A stretch of DNA of 64,000 nucleotides from Echiichthys vipera (GCA_963691815.1 OY829658.1:18888499-18952498), one strand, 5' to 3'. Shown: positions 1-12,201, counted from the first letter of the stretch. Numbers and translations: made by a program. Notes: generated from the letters alone by a model not told the origin.

Positions 1-361
1 AAATGGGTGTTATGCCTTGTCAGATCATGCAGGTTAGATGGAGAAGTGCTGTATCTGACTCTTTAGATGTGAGTAATGGGGTCAGTGAGCGTGGGATATC
101 ATCCAAACTCTTGTTTTTACTCGTACTATTGTAGTTGAAAGGTTTTTAAACTGTGTCCCATAATAGTTTTTCAAAATTACCACAGATTGTTATATTTTTA
201 CCCTCCTTGAAGTGTTACAGATGTGGTTACATTATGGTCCTGACTTTGATCTTACTCAGTCTTTGCACATTGGGTCCAAATTTCAGTCATCCAAACAAAT
301 TGTTTCACCCAGAGACCTTGCACACTAGTCCCATGCGTTTGTATTATTGGGGTCCCTTGCT

Positions 362-422
362 AGAGCTGCTGCCCCCGCGACCTGACCCTGGATAAGCGGT
401 TAAAGATGAGATGAGATGAGAT
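362..422 (+). repeat. 3' terminus of a teleost interspersed repeat with GATGA-type tail
   Basis: The stretch contains 'cccccgcgacctgaccctg' followed by 'gataagcggttaaagatgag' and then a short tandem run of 'atgag'. This is the ending I recall for a very common fish repeat (a '...CCGCGACCC...GGATAAGCGG' end with a short tandem tail). Only the last 60 bases are recognisable. The repeat at 60834-61050 looks like a more upstream part of the same family. Confidence 0.6.
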
Positions 423-1224
423 GTTGCGCAATATGAGACTAAATCAGTGACTGAGTGTCAAGTAGCTTTTCACAGATCCAAAAAATGCAGAAATTTGAAG
501 CTGTTCTGAAAAATGTAATAATGGATGAAAGTTTTGGAATCGTGTAATTGTGAGGTCGTGTTCATTTTTAAATTAATGACAATTTCAGTCGAAAATAAGG
601 ACTCGAGGGGAAAGGCCTTGAATGCCACAAAGCCAATTATATTAGACCTATATTGAGATAGAAAAGAGGAGCAAAAAATTAAACTCTCCTGAGTGATATG
701 GGTCATCTTTTTACGAATCACTCAATGGATGATATAGATACATATATAGACAATAATTGAAAATACAAAATGTGCTCCGGGCTACATACTTGTACTGTAT
801 ACACATTTCATATGAGCTCAACTGATGTCCAGATCTGGCTGTTCAGGGATTACTGTAGCTCCCTGCTCAGCTATGGTACAATGTACCATTAAAGAACTGG
901 GTGCAAATGAACAAGCCTTCTTTCTATACATACAGTTAAACCCTGTTTACATATCAAAAGCTGTTCCCCACACTTGACTACTCATTATGTTTTTTTCACA
1001 CCAGCCATGTTTTGCTCAAATTTGGGTGGTGTGATTACATACATAGTCAATGCAAAAACAACGCAAATGGTGTGACACAAAACACTCATCAGTGGTGTAT
1101 CTGAGCTAGTTGAAATATTTCACGTGACTGGTGTAAAGCCAACATTAGACCTGTCCTTCCTTTATAAATACCAGTTTAAAGTATGTGTGGGAAAAGTCTT
1201 TGTATACACATCACTTTTGCATGT
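423..1224. other. No feature recognised
   Basis: This is AT-rich unique-looking DNA. An 83-codon open frame on the minus strand (470-721) has no recognisable domain, and I treat it as chance. Confidence 0.5.
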
Positions 1225-1473
1225 GGCCCCATGATTGCTGGAACTTGCAGTTCTTTTAAATCAAGGCTGAAGTCTTTTTTGTTTGATGCTGCCTTTTATT
1301 AAATCAAATAATTAATGCATTTTTTACACTGCGCTGAAACTTTTATCCTTTTATTTTCTTGTGGCACCTTAATGACCATTTTTAACCCAACTCTATTCAA
1401 ATCCTTCTTTATGTAAAGCACTTTGAATTCTAATGCTGCTGAAATGTGCTGTATGAATAAACTTGGCCTGACT
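1225..1473 (+). mobile_element. LINE 3' end (L2-like), truncated
   Basis: The block begins near 'gctggaacttgcagttc', passes through 'aaatcaaggctgaagtc' (a decayed form of the Ser-Phe-Lys-Ser-Arg-Leu-Lys end seen at the C-terminus of fish L2-type ORF2) and closes with 'atgtaaagcactttgaattc' and 'tgctgtatgaataaacttgg'. That order (end of ORF2, then a 3' UTR ending in a short A/T-rich terminus) is typical of 5'-truncated LINE insertions in teleosts. The coding part is out of frame and non-functional. Assignment to L2 rather than another non-LTR clade is by memory. Confidence 0.6.
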
Positions 1474-2920
1474 TTGAAAAAAACTTTATATAAAGCTTTG
1501 TTTTTACAGCAAACCTCTACTGCCTCCCTGGATCTGTGTTTGGAACTTTACTCCAAAGTTCTGCATCTTTTACTGAAAAAGCTACAACTAAAGGGAAAGA
1601 TTAAATGTTTTGTGGATCCAAATAGTCTTCAATCAATAGAAATCCCACAAACGCTCAACTTCCGGAGTTACTGAGCACTGTCTGGACACCTGCTGTCACA
1701 TATATGTTACATTTTGCTCATGGCATATTATTTTGGTTATATAGAGTACATCATTAAATGAAGAGTATGCCATGACTTGTTCTCCACAAAGCCCTACTGT
1801 AAAGGTGTCAGAGTGGTCTAGACTGTGATAGAAAGAAAAGTAACAGCAAGGCGAAACAGAAGCAAAGTCGGTAAGAAACACAAACATGCAGGGCTAACAA
1901 CTGCCGTTACTGGATGCCAATATTACCCTTATTCCAGAGTCCACATAATTGATCCAATTATCTCACAACATTACACTTCTCACATAAAAATCCATCACAT
2001 TTAGAAATACAATAATAATTATATTTAATCAAAGCCCTTCCATTCATTTGTAAATTAATGTAATGAGCGTAGAGTGAGTCTGAGTGTGCATATGTCGTCA
2101 TGAGAGGGGGACAAAGAAAGAGCAGAAAGCCCAGATGAAATCAAATTTAGATTTGTGAATTTCAGACATTGCAAAGACAGGAGACTTGCAGCCGAGGACA
2201 CTAATTTAAACCAGTTTGAGGAGCCTTAAGACATTGTTCTACATTGTTCATAAATACATTAAATATTCTTCAAGTCAAGATTGTGCATGCTGTTATGCAA
2301 GCCACCGCTTAATGTGCCTTTCTTATCACCACAGAAACATCTTTACCTTAGGTTCAAGATTTAAAAGCCGGAAAGAAAGCAAAAAGGGTGAAGAGTGTAA
2401 TAAAAATGCTTTTAGAGGAAAAACTAGCTGCAAAGACATGTTTAACTGATGTTTTCTTATATACTCAAATTCATAGTCTTGTGCAAAGCTGATATCAAAT
2501 GAGATGAGGCCTGGGGTGACAGGAAGTGAAATGGGCAGGGGCTGGGGCAGGGTGACCTAATAGTTTGATACCATCCAATTACTGAAAGGTCACATGTTTG
2601 ATCACAGAAAAGCCACCGAGTATCCATCAACAACCATGTATCATGTCAGATGGTCCTTGAGATAGACCCTGAATGCCTGCCTGCTCACTCAGTTCAATTC
2701 CACGAATGGCAAACATGATGGCAGACCCTGTATATTAATAAAACTTAGATGATAGAAAGGGAATAGTTATATTTTAGATGTTAAAAGAACTTGCACCTAG
2801 AAGAATATGTGTGAAGGCAGTATATAAACATTGTCAAAATCCGCTGCTTTCATGCCAAAATGCAGAACAAAATAGAGAAATCCTGAGGTAAGTGTTAATG
2901 TACTGTGAACTGGAGTTCAA
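1474..2920. other. No feature recognised
   Basis: This is AT-rich sequence with only short frames (for example 1423-1674 on plus and 1696-1887 on minus) that carry no domain. The plus frame overlaps the LINE tail and is not a gene. Confidence 0.5.
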
Positions 2921-2964
2921 GTTAAAGGTCCTACATTGTAAAAAAATGTTTTGATTTCCCTGTC

Positions 2965-3008
<44 letters not shown>

Positions 3009-3430
3009 CAATATTATAAAGCAGGTCGGGGTGCTATATAAATACTGTGAGTTTAAAAACTCTCAATCTACAGAGAAATGCTCACAGTCCATATTTAGAA
3101 ACTGTGTCTTTAAACAAGCAGTGATGACTTCTGTACAGTTTTGACGTTGCAACTATACTATATATATGTAAAAGGTGTTGCTACAGTGTCATTACAGTCA
3201 TTCTTCAGCTGCAATGATGGTCCAGAGACACAGAGAGCGCAAATGCAGATGACCCAGATACACCAATTAAAGCAGACTGGGCTTTTCGGGGGTAGGAGCA
3301 TTTCAGTATAATCAGACGGATGGTATGCGAAAAAATGATGTGTTTTCTGAACATTAAAGCATGTAAATATATTCTACTCAAAGCCTAAAATACAAGAATG
3401 AACCTGAAAATTACAATATGGGACTTTAAC
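2921..3430. mobile_element. Non-autonomous TIR element, AAAGGTCC family, copy 1
   Basis: The left end 'gttaaaggtcctacattgta' and the reverse complement of the right end, 'gttaaagtcccatattgtaa', form matching terminal inverted repeats about 20 bp long. The interior holds an (ATT)n microsatellite and 'actgtgtctttaaacaagca', a sequence shared with the copy at 45817. No transposase frame is present, so it is a MITE. I cannot see a convincing target duplication, so the superfamily is left open. Confidence 0.65.
2966..3008. repeat. (ATT)n microsatellite
   Basis: About 14 perfect ATT units lie inside the TIR element. Confidence 0.95.
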
Positions 3431-4556
3431 ACTCTAAGCCAGCCTTGTGCTTGGTCACATACCTATCCCAGTTTCTTATAGGAGAAGCTGTCAGTGTTGA
3501 ATCCAGGCTTTTACATTCATCAAATATGGCTAAATGTGCACGAAAAAAGTGTTTGATGTCTCACTCACAGAGCTAGAAGGCTTGCTAATATTAAGAACAC
3601 CAGTAGAAACCTGGTCTGCAGAGCTGTGCCACTCAGCAACAGCCCTTATCAGCCCTCTAAAAATGAAGATAGCTTCTCGGTTTCAGTTAATATCACTTAG
3701 TAAAACCAGAGAAATTGCCTATTAGAAGCCACATTAGCAATTAGAAGCTTTGTGAGGCTCTGCAAATGCAGGATGTAAAGCAATTGAGACTGCAAACAAC
3801 ATAAAAACAGGGAAGATAATACCATCATTACATTTTGTCCTATGTTTTGATCGTTGAACTTGGAGCAATAAATCAGACCCATCTATAGAGAAAAACCAAA
3901 TAAAAGTTATAAAGTCTACTTATATTTTTAAACTATTAGGGAAACAAGGTTTTTTTTCTACTAAGGGAAGAATGATGACTGAAATGTAAGTTTGAACCAC
4001 TTTTATTTTAAATAAAAAGCAAAGTACTCTCAAAATATATTGTGATTAGTAGGCTCACAAATAATCAGTATAAGGATGCAATCAGGCATGTTTGGAAATA
4101 CATGTAGCTAAGAGAGAAAATGAATGTTGGAATAGAGAGAGATGAGAGGGAGTGAGGGATGGAGCAGGAGATTGAAGAGAAAAAGATAGATGGATGAGGG
4201 GAGTCTCCTACTGAAAGGTCAGGTGTCCCTGCAGCAGTTAATGTTTTATCTTTTATCTTCTCAGACAGGGCCAGATAGAGGAACAGTGATGGATAACGGA
4301 TTTTGCCAGGTATCACTCAATAAAACCGCTTGTATTAAGTTAGAGAGACATCTGTGGAGAATGAAGTTAATTAGTCCCCAATGATTCTGGATCCATAAAT
4401 GCACTTCCTGTCTCTCCCCTTCCTCATACCCTGTCTCCTTTGGTCTGCTCTTTACACATGTGCAAACTGTAGAGGAACCGTGCCATGTCTTTCTCAGGTT
4501 TTGCTCTAGTTTGTCTTTCTCAGTTTGTCTACCTCTGCAGAAGTGATTGTAGTGTT
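3431..4556. other. No feature recognised
   Basis: AT-rich DNA with a purine-rich patch near 4110-4200. None of the short frames on either strand shows a recognisable domain. Confidence 0.5.
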
Positions 4557-4800
4557 GTTAACTCTGCCAAGGAAATAACGTTTTAGGTTTGTCTGTCAGC
4601 AGGATTACAGAAAGACTACTGGCCCTATTTTCATGAGACTTGGTGGAAGCATGTAGCATGGGCCACAGAAAAATCAATTACATGTTGGAGGAGATTCGAA
4701 TCACTGGGTGGAATTATTTTTTTCACTTTCATTAACATTGCAAGATAGGGCATCAAGGACTGTATTGAGATTTCAAAGGAAAACATGGATCTTGTAGGAG
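4557..4800 (+). repeat. Interspersed repeat of the 'gtctgtcagcaggattac' type
   Basis: The segment reads 'aactctgccaaggaaataac', 'ttgtctgtcagcaggattac', 'tttcatgagacttggtgg' and 'gtagcatgggccacag' in order. This matches from memory a widespread animal interspersed repeat that is abundant in fish. There is no coding capacity. The class (LINE or DNA element) is unknown to me. Confidence 0.6.
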
Positions 4801-5995
4801 TATTTCAGCAAACATGTAATCTACCAAAGAGCTTGTACTGGATGATTATTTGAATTCTATCCAGGATTTTGCCCCTCTTCTTATCAGATTCCCCTTTTGA
4901 AATGGACACAAAGTAAGAACAGTGTTTCATTTTCTTCACAAAAAAACTCTTTGACACAACACAGCACTTTCTAAAGTTACTGTGGTGTCTTCCTGCTTTT
5001 ATTTATCACTCTTCTTTATCACTTATCACTTTGTCACTTACAGTATGGCCGAAATACATAGGGCATGGACACAGCATGCAATATGTTTTTGTACCTTGCA
5101 TCATACAGAGTACAATAATTTAACTGGCCTTGCAATGCCTATTTGTTTGTTTGTTTCTTTCTTTCTTTCTTTCTTTCTTTCTTTATATTGTATACTTGTA
5201 TAGACTTTTTAAAAGGTTCTGTGGGAGCTTTGGTCAGGTCTGGCATGAAGTGTTGCATGCGTTTCTTTGCTTTTGTGTTCTTTGTTGAGTAGTACAAAGG
5301 TCTTTTTGGTCATTTAATAATTGTGGTAAAATGGACAAATTGGCTGAATTGCCATGTGAGGTCTTTGGTCTTTCAGATGATAAAACTGACTACCAGAAAC
5401 ACATTTCAGCATATTCTGGGACATATATGGTGCTGGGACGAATTATTGAATGCTGGAGTTGCATGTACATTTAAGGTGAATCGGAGGCTAAGTAGGCCTG
5501 TTAAGATAGGGTAGAGCATTCAGAAGGGTTTCCACTTCAGGGACATTTCCAGAGTTCAAGATGTTGCAAAGTAGAAAAGAATAGTGCTCATTGTATCAGT
5601 GGGATGGATGAGGGTCTTGTGGTGCACCATAAGTGCTAGAAGACTGATCATTTTGATTGGACTCAAGATTCAGTGGAAGTGCTGCCTTACAAGATGTCAT
5701 AGAGAGGACAGGTAGAGATTATTCATAATCTGCCCATCATTATCACTGGAGACAGCAGGAAATCAGGTTGGGGTTCATTTTTAAAAACGGGGGGCGTATT
5801 TTACAGTTTGTTTCACACATTCTATGAATAAGTGTGGACAGACAGCATCGGTGCGAGGCGATTGTCTGATGCTCTGTGCTGTTAGGACAGGGTGTGACTC
5901 CTCCGTTCTGTTTATATTTTCAGCCATGACTTTGCGCTACTCTCTGAATCAAACATGATGGCGGGTAAGAAAGCCAATGCTGTGTCCCAAATCAC
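4801..5995. other. No gene; one tetranucleotide tract
   Basis: Unique-looking DNA apart from the TTTG/TTTC tract at 5143-5184. The 63-codon plus frame at 5323-5514 has no recognisable feature. Confidence 0.5.
5143..5184. repeat. (TTTG)n(TTTC)n microsatellite
   Basis: Three to four TTTG units run directly into about seven TTTC units. Confidence 0.95.
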
Positions 5996-6037
5996 GCACT
6001 TCCACCCTCTAACTGGCTTTTTTGAGGGTGGAAGTGC
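5996..6037. repeat. Perfect 14-bp inverted repeat
   Basis: 'gcacttccaccctc' (5996-6009) is followed after a 14-nt loop by its exact reverse complement (6024-6037). The preceding 'tgtcccaaatcacgcact' resembles the edges of fish MITEs, but I did not find a matching far end, so this may be the edge of a decayed element. Confidence 0.6.
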
Positions 6038-8034
6038 AACCATGCCAGAGGTCGTTAAAAGCCAGTGTACTGCATTTATTCAGTGAGTGTGGATCGATGG
6101 ACACTCAACACCCCCAATCGCCACCATTTTGTCTACGTAGCGGAAGAGGAGGGTCTAAATTCAAACTGGAAAATGGCGGAACAACAGCGCAACAGAGCGG
6201 AATCAACTCGATTCACTTCATAAATGTAAAATGAGGATGACAAGGATTTATGGCGGTGTGCTGAGCCAGAAGAGTTGTCGGAAAAGCTTTTGGAAAAAAA
6301 ACAGAAGAATACGATTGTAATTTCTGGATTGTAAATAAAGTCATATCCCCCACCCCTATTCATGTGCCTTCAATTTACATTATGATCTATGGATTTAGAA
6401 GGGAAAGAGGCACAAACTGGAATGCAGAATGCAACCGGAAGCACAATGCTTACAAGAAGTCAAAGAATTTGTGTCATATACTGGCATGAAGAAATTATAC
6501 ATTTCACTTTGACTGAAATGGACTCTTGGCATTAGCATGTGGGCCAAGAAGTTGGAATAAAAACCCTTCACACTTCATCCCAAACTTACATTAAGAAACT
6601 GTCAATAATGCGTTGAAGTTCAACTCCGTGTTTGTACATGTGTGTGAAAGTGTGGTTGTGTAACAGTGTTATAAAATTAAAGAATCTAATTGTTTTTATG
6701 TTATTCCTTTGGCTGCAACTTTTAATCTAAATACTAATTATTCATTCATAAGTATCCCTGTAGAAGCTTGAAATTAGATCTTATAGCTAAGTATGTTCGA
6801 GGTACTCTGATTATCTGATGCAGAACACTCACAAACATACATTTGTACTTCTATATTTGTGTGAAGACCCTCGCAGAAAAAGCATTATAAGCCAAACTGT
6901 ACTCACTCTCAATGTGTAAAGCACAGAATAATCCACAAAGACAGAAATACACAAACACACACATTCACACAAGCATATTCTGAGTACATTCCCAGTCTCT
7001 GCTCATCATGTTATGTATTTGCGTATCAGACAGTTATGGTGTTGATCTTGCTGTCCGTCAGAACATTTATCTGTCTGACAGGCCAGCTGCCTGTTCCTGG
7101 TCATTTTTTACGTTTGTAGACTAATAAAGGAATTTAGAACCAAAGATGAATACAAATCTTGGAGGTGGTGGGGTAAAAACGACTCATCTAAAAGATAAAG
7201 AAAGCAAGATGACAAAAACATACTGTTTTTTAAAATTATACTACAATCCTATGTATTATTTGTTTACAGCGAAAATCTGGGGTGACCGGTTGAAGCCCTC
7301 ATTTTGCTTGACCCCACGAAAAAGGGGTGGGGGTTTGAGAAGGGAACGAGCCTGTGCAACGACAAAGCACAGTGGGATAACGCACAGCCATTTATTGTGT
7401 TCACCTTCAATAAAATAACCTGAAAGCAACACCAGACTGCTATAGCTTAACCGCACAGACATCTACACACATTAGACTGCTTGGCCATTACTCGACTCAG
7501 CCAGACATTTCTTCGATGTAGAAAGAAATGGACAGGATGCCATCTAACACTGGCAGTTAGAAGTCTGTCTTTTCTATACTGTTTATTGGCTATTTTCATG
7601 TTGAGAGACGGGTGGAGGTGATTACGTGGTGTGAGTGGTAAAAGGCGTGTCACTGCTAGAACCTTTAGCTGTTAATTAGGCGGCACAGAGATGCTGGCTT
7701 GTGAGGACGCAGACAACACTACAGTTTCACATCGTTCCAGCTCATGAACACCTGCACTACACAGCTAAACTACCAGCGGGTCTGCTATCTATGTAAGCGA
7801 ACCTACTTCAACTTACTCTCTTTAGTGTTTATGTCTTTTCCTCATTTTCAACTTCTTCAGCTCAGTTTAAGACTAGTGATAAGAGCCATTGCTTTAAACC
7901 CCCACACAAATCTAGATTGTAGCAGTAGCGAGAGCAACAAGTTAACAGACTGCCCAGGCACCTTTCTCTCGGCACCGCATCAGGTGTGTTTGTGAATTTG
8001 AGTGATCTCTGTGAAGCACTCATTTCTAAGAAAA
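6038..8034. other. No feature recognised
   Basis: Mixed sequence with several overlapping frames of 60-90 codons (for example 7146-7418 plus, 7256-7462 minus). None has a recognisable domain, and frames overlap on both strands. Confidence 0.45.
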
Positions 8035-8124
8035 ACAAATATACTGTGATATATGCCATCACCATCTACTGTATGCTTTAAATTATACCATGATAGGAAT
8101 TTTAGGCCATACCGCCCAGCCCTA
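8035..8124 (-). mobile_element. End fragment of a hAT-like element
   Basis: Read on the minus strand from 8124, the sequence starts 'tagggctgggcggtatggcc' and continues AT-rich ('aaaattcctatcatggta'). TAGGGCTGGGC is a terminus I know from non-autonomous fish hAT elements. The opposite terminus is not recognisable, so this is a truncated or decayed copy. Confidence 0.5.
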
Positions 8125-8890
8125 CTTTTCCTCTGGTCAGGTTAAGAGTATATGCTACTTTCTCCCTAACTGTCCCTGAGCAAAGCACTTCCAGTAACTC
8201 CAACAAAGCAGACAACACCAAAGCCCTTCTTAGCAATGTCATGGATTCATATTTGTCCTGTAGGTCCACTGAGTATTTTGCTTTTTGTGTATTTGGGACT
8301 CTGTTTTGAATAATGCAATGCAAATACTCTCTTACACACCCACATAACAAATCAATCCATTCAATCCATCCACTCAATCGAGTGTGGAGGATGTAAGAAA
8401 TCTTCAAGTTCTTCATTAGCATTTTCTTAAGGCTTGTGTATTGTTCTGAATAAAACATACTTCTCAGCTGTATACAAGCTGAATGTAAGCGCTATGATTT
8501 GAATTACTGTGTTTTTGTTTTCAGGGGTGTGTAGGTGTGTTTCCTTAGGGTACAAAGCTATTGGAATTCAGTGCTCCAGGCTGCGTGTCCTCTACTTGTT
8601 CTCGCACACAAATACACACAAATACACAAACTTGCATTGTCTGCTGAACGTGACCCAGCATATCAGCTATTTTTTCAAGCCGAAGGACCTGTGAGTCCAA
8701 ACATAGTGTGTGTGTTTTTTTCTCCCAGCTCCTTTTCTTTTTAATTTTCCAACGAAACTTAAAACCTGTCACACTGGGAAACCATGATACTTATTGATTT
8801 TATTTTGCGTTGGTGCAACTTCTGCAGAGATACTGTAGGCTACATCTGGGGTTGCAAATTTCTACCTTCAACATATATAGTATATTTTTA
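8125..8890. other. No gene recognised
   Basis: The 118-codon minus frame that spans 8102-8458 runs into the hAT end fragment, has no recognised domain, and is probably accidental. The rest is unique AT-rich sequence. Confidence 0.45.
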
Positions 8891-8900
8891 GTGTTCATAA

Positions 8901-9909
8901 TTTGATAGAATATCAGCTGTGGCTATACGACGGCTGTCCTAGCATGTTTAAAATAAACCCAAAAAAAAACAAGGCACTTCAACAAAAACCTTTATTTTGT
9001 GAAAAACAATAGAGAACAGTAAACATTTTGTCAGAACAGATTATTTAAATAATGTTTTCTTAGGGGTATAGGATTCAAAAATTGAATAAGAAGTGTAGAG
9101 GCCCTTGCTTTGAATGACTTCAGTACGTCTGTGCCCACAGCACATCACAAGTTTCTCACACTGCTCTCGTTTGATCTTGGTCCATTCTTCTTCAGTCTCT
9201 TCCACAGTTCAGTAACTGTAGTGGGTTTCTTAGACACTTACCTTCAAGGATTTTCCAGAGATTCTCTATGGGGTTTAGATCTGGACTCTGGGCTGACCAT
9301 TTCATTGTCTCAGTATTCATAGCTTCAATAAATTGCGTGACCTGTTTTGCAGTGTGGCTAGTCTCGCCAGTAGTTTGGTCACTGCAGAGTGGGCTTTCAC
9401 TCGAAATTGTCTTAAATGACAAGACACTGTTTGCTGAGACAGATCCTTGCCCTGTTCACCACTGAGGTGGCGAGCAACTCCTGCTGCAGTGTTGAACTGA
9501 TTCCCCATTGAGAGTCTTAAATGAATCTGTGTCCTTGTAAAGTTTCAATATTCTTGAAATCACAGACTTGGAACACCCGACCTCTCTCTGATGGCTGAGA
9601 GGGTCATCCTTTTGGCCTTCATCTGGACAAGTTGCTGTCTCAGGGTTTCTGTCACCTTAGAGCAGCTTGCCATCTTGCAAAGTAACCAGAAGAGCTGCCA
9701 GAGAAATAGGGTGTGTCCAGCAATTAAGTAAATTGTCACCAGATGCCAGAATTAACACCAATAACTTGAAGGTATCTGGAAGTGTTCTCTAATTTTGCTC
9801 ACTGCTATTTTTCACTAAATAAAGGTTTCTGTTGAAGTGCCTTGGGTATTTAAAAAAACATACTAGTACAGCAGTTGTGTAGCCACAGCGGATATTCTGT
9901 CATATTAAA
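8901..9909 (-). mobile_element. Decayed Tc1/mariner element with long two-part inverted repeats
   Basis: The inner arms are 'aaggcacttcaacaaaaacc' at 8971 and its inverted partner at 9823-9842 (reverse complement 'aaggcacttcaacagaaacc'), extending about 35-40 bp. Outside them lies a second inverted pair: 8904-8949 against 9857-9902, sharing 'gaatatc', 'gctgtggct' and 'tagtatgttt'-like blocks at roughly 80-85% by eye. Between the arms is a broken Tc1 transposase on the minus strand. I see no flanking TA duplication. Either this is one element with TIRs over 100 bp, or a Tc1 copy sits in the loop of an older palindromic element. Confidence 0.8.
9075..9673 (-). pseudogene. Tc1-like transposase relic, internally deleted
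   Basis: An ATG at 9673 opens a frame starting Met-Ala-Ser-Cys-Ser-Lys, continuing into the helix-turn-helix region ('LRQQLVQMKAKRMTLSAIRE') before a stop. Further on, in other frames, come 'LSQQTVSCHLRQFRVKAHSA' and then 'KWSAQSPDLNPIENLWKIL'. The last is the hallmark around the second catalytic Asp and the DLNPIEN motif of Tc1 DDE transposases. The end reads Glu-Val-Ile-Gln-Ser-Lys-Gly, as in family C-termini. About 200 codons remain against the usual roughly 340; most of the central catalytic region, including the first Asp, is missing, and several stops and frameshifts intervene. It cannot make active transposase. Confidence 0.85.
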
Positions 9910-10051
9910 AAATAACAGTATTTCAGGATAAATTAAGTATTTATTAGTTCCAATTATGATCTCCATTGTACATATCTAAATTATACATGAATAAGTAAAC
10001 CAAATCAAAAGTTCTTCTTTCTTTGTCATGCTTTAAGTCACTGTGGACTTT

Positions 10052-10108
10052 TTAACCCGGTGCACAATATCTTTCCCTAAATTTAACCAAGTGGCATGGG
10101 TACCTAAA
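10052..10108. repeat. 'CCTAAACCTAACCAAGT'-type fish repeat fragment
   Basis: 'aatatctttccctaaattta' followed by 'accaagtggcatgggtacct' resembles the related stretch at 26779-26865 and a repeat I recall from other fish. Confidence 0.4.
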
Positions 10109-10302
10109 AGCAAAAAAAAAGTTTAATCATGCTTTAGTTTTTACTAGTGGATATTGTAGCGTAACAGCAAATATTATGGGGAAAACAAAAGCCCATATGA
10201 CTTGGTAGAAATGTTAATTAAAACCTGGTCTTCATCATGTTCTTTTCCAAAATAGTAGTATAGAAATGTAATTTTCAAGAGACTTTGTTGCCATTACATT
10301 CG

Positions 10303-10445
10303 GCCCTGCTGTTGCTCAGGTGGTAGAGTGGGTCTTCCACTATCGGAAGATTGGGGTTTGAATGGTGGGGTGAATGAGAATTAGATTAGATCCTGATGAG
10401 CAGGTGGCACTTTCCATGGCAACCTCTGCCATCAGTGTATTAATG
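10303..10445 (+). mobile_element. tRNA-derived SINE
   Basis: A pol III A-box-like segment 'tgctcaggtggtagagtggg' (from 10313) and a B-box-like 'ggggtttgaatgg' (from 10353) are spaced as in a tRNA head. Between them is 'gtcttccactatcggaagat', and the body continues with 'gatgagcaggtggcac' and 'gcaacctctgccatcagtgt'. The order matches a very common teleost SINE-like repeat. The copy is diverged and lacks a clear tail. Confidence 0.7.
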
Positions 10446-12201
10446 TGTGTCTGAACTGTCTAAACAGTCTGTGCTAGAGGGGTATGTACTAGAAAGGCTA
10501 TGTATATGCAAGTCCAATTTCCATTTACATACCCATGGGCAAATACCACAGAGAAAAAGATCTGGATAAAAATGATAAAAAAATATTTTTATTATGATGC
10601 GCTGAGCGGCAGCAACTCTCTCTCTCTTCACTACTTCTGTGGCTAACTGATCACTATTTGAAAGCACATTCCCTTTCTGTGGCAAGTCAAACTGAACATT
10701 TTAGTATCACGAAGGTTATTTGATAAAAACAAAAAAATCACTAGGTTGTGGGGTTTAAAGATAGATCAATGGCAGAGAAATGTTGCTCATTTATGTTGCA
10801 GAAGCTTAGGAAACCTTACACTGGAATAACTGGATCCTTTCCAAACAAGTTTGGTCTGAGTCTGAACCTCACCACAGTCTGCAATATCCTCCATGCTCTT
10901 TCTTGCTGTCTCTCATCCCATCATTTGATATTTCATACAACATTGTGAGGCTGTCCAACCTCCCGTACAAAGCAATGCTATAAATAGCATGAAAAGTTGT
11001 AACAATTATGATATAGAAAACTGTACACATGACAGTGTAATATAAAACCTATCCACATTCTGTGACTTAAAATAGCAACTTTGTAATGAAAATAAAACAC
11101 GATTTTTAATGATGTACGGGTTTGCATGATCTAACCCACTCCAACTCTGACTTCACTTGCATAGAGTTAAGTAAATCAGTGTATCTTTTGCTTTTTCTTT
11201 CAACTGTCTTACGATTGTTTACCAACGAGTTCGGTGTACTGACACCAAAATCAATTAAAATGCAGATGCAGGGACAAAACATGCAATTAGGTTATTTCTA
11301 CTGGCCCAGATAAAAAAAAAAACAACCACTGCAAACTATTAACTACTCACAGTGCATGGATTGTAATAGATTAATAAATAATGATGAATGAAAAAAGCGA
11401 TAAACATTACGTTACATATTTCAAACAAAAATAGTTTTACTTTATTATTTTATGTTGTTCATGACTATTGAATAGGTCAAAGTTTCAACAAATAGATGAG
11501 ACACAGGGAGCTCAGACATCGGGAATTAGGAAATATTTCTCCTTCCCTCTCATACTTTCAAACTTTTTTCCATTGATCTTGTCTTGATCTCTGCCTCCTC
11601 ACCTTAGATGTTGTCCCTCACACTCTCTATTCATGCATCCTTACACTACCCCTCATCACCTCACCTCCTTGCCCGAACCATCCTCCAAATGCTTGCTCTC
11701 CCTTCCCTCTAACTGCCATATTTATCAATCCATCTAGTCGTCCATCCCTTCTTTCAAGATTTGACTTTTATATTAACTGTGCTGCATAGATGAAAATAGT
11801 ACTATTTAGCTATTTTAAATTTTACTCTTTAGATAAATTGCAATAGAAAAAGATGTTTATTTATTTATCTCAAATATAAATGGTTTGAATTTTCAGTCTA
11901 TTTTTCATTATTGCCTTGACAAGTGTGTAATTGTAGCATAAAAAATGTCTGTCCCTCTAATATATGACCAATTGTATTTCTCTGATAAACCCATCAAATT
12001 TAGTAGCATAACCTCAGGCAAACTACTCAAAAAAAATGTCAACGTAATTCCTGAAAAATGGATCCATCATTTATTCATGTAAAGACCATCTTTCTTTCAA
12101 AATATAATAACAAGTGTAGACCCTAAAGCCTTAATGTCAGATCCTTTTTTTCCATTATCAGAGTTGTTGATGTGCCAACTAAAGGCTTTACAAGCCACTT
12201 A
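10446..12201. other. No feature recognised
   Basis: AT-rich DNA with a pyrimidine-rich patch near 11540-11760. None of the short frames is convincing. Confidence 0.5.

Noticed and set aside
7835..8132. CTTTTCCT on both sides of a hAT-like end as an 8-bp target duplication
   Set aside because: The left copy is not followed by a TAGGG-type end, and the octamer is low-complexity; probably chance.
8102..8458. 118-codon minus frame as a gene
   Set aside because: It runs into a hAT terminal fragment and has no recognised domain or conservation evidence.
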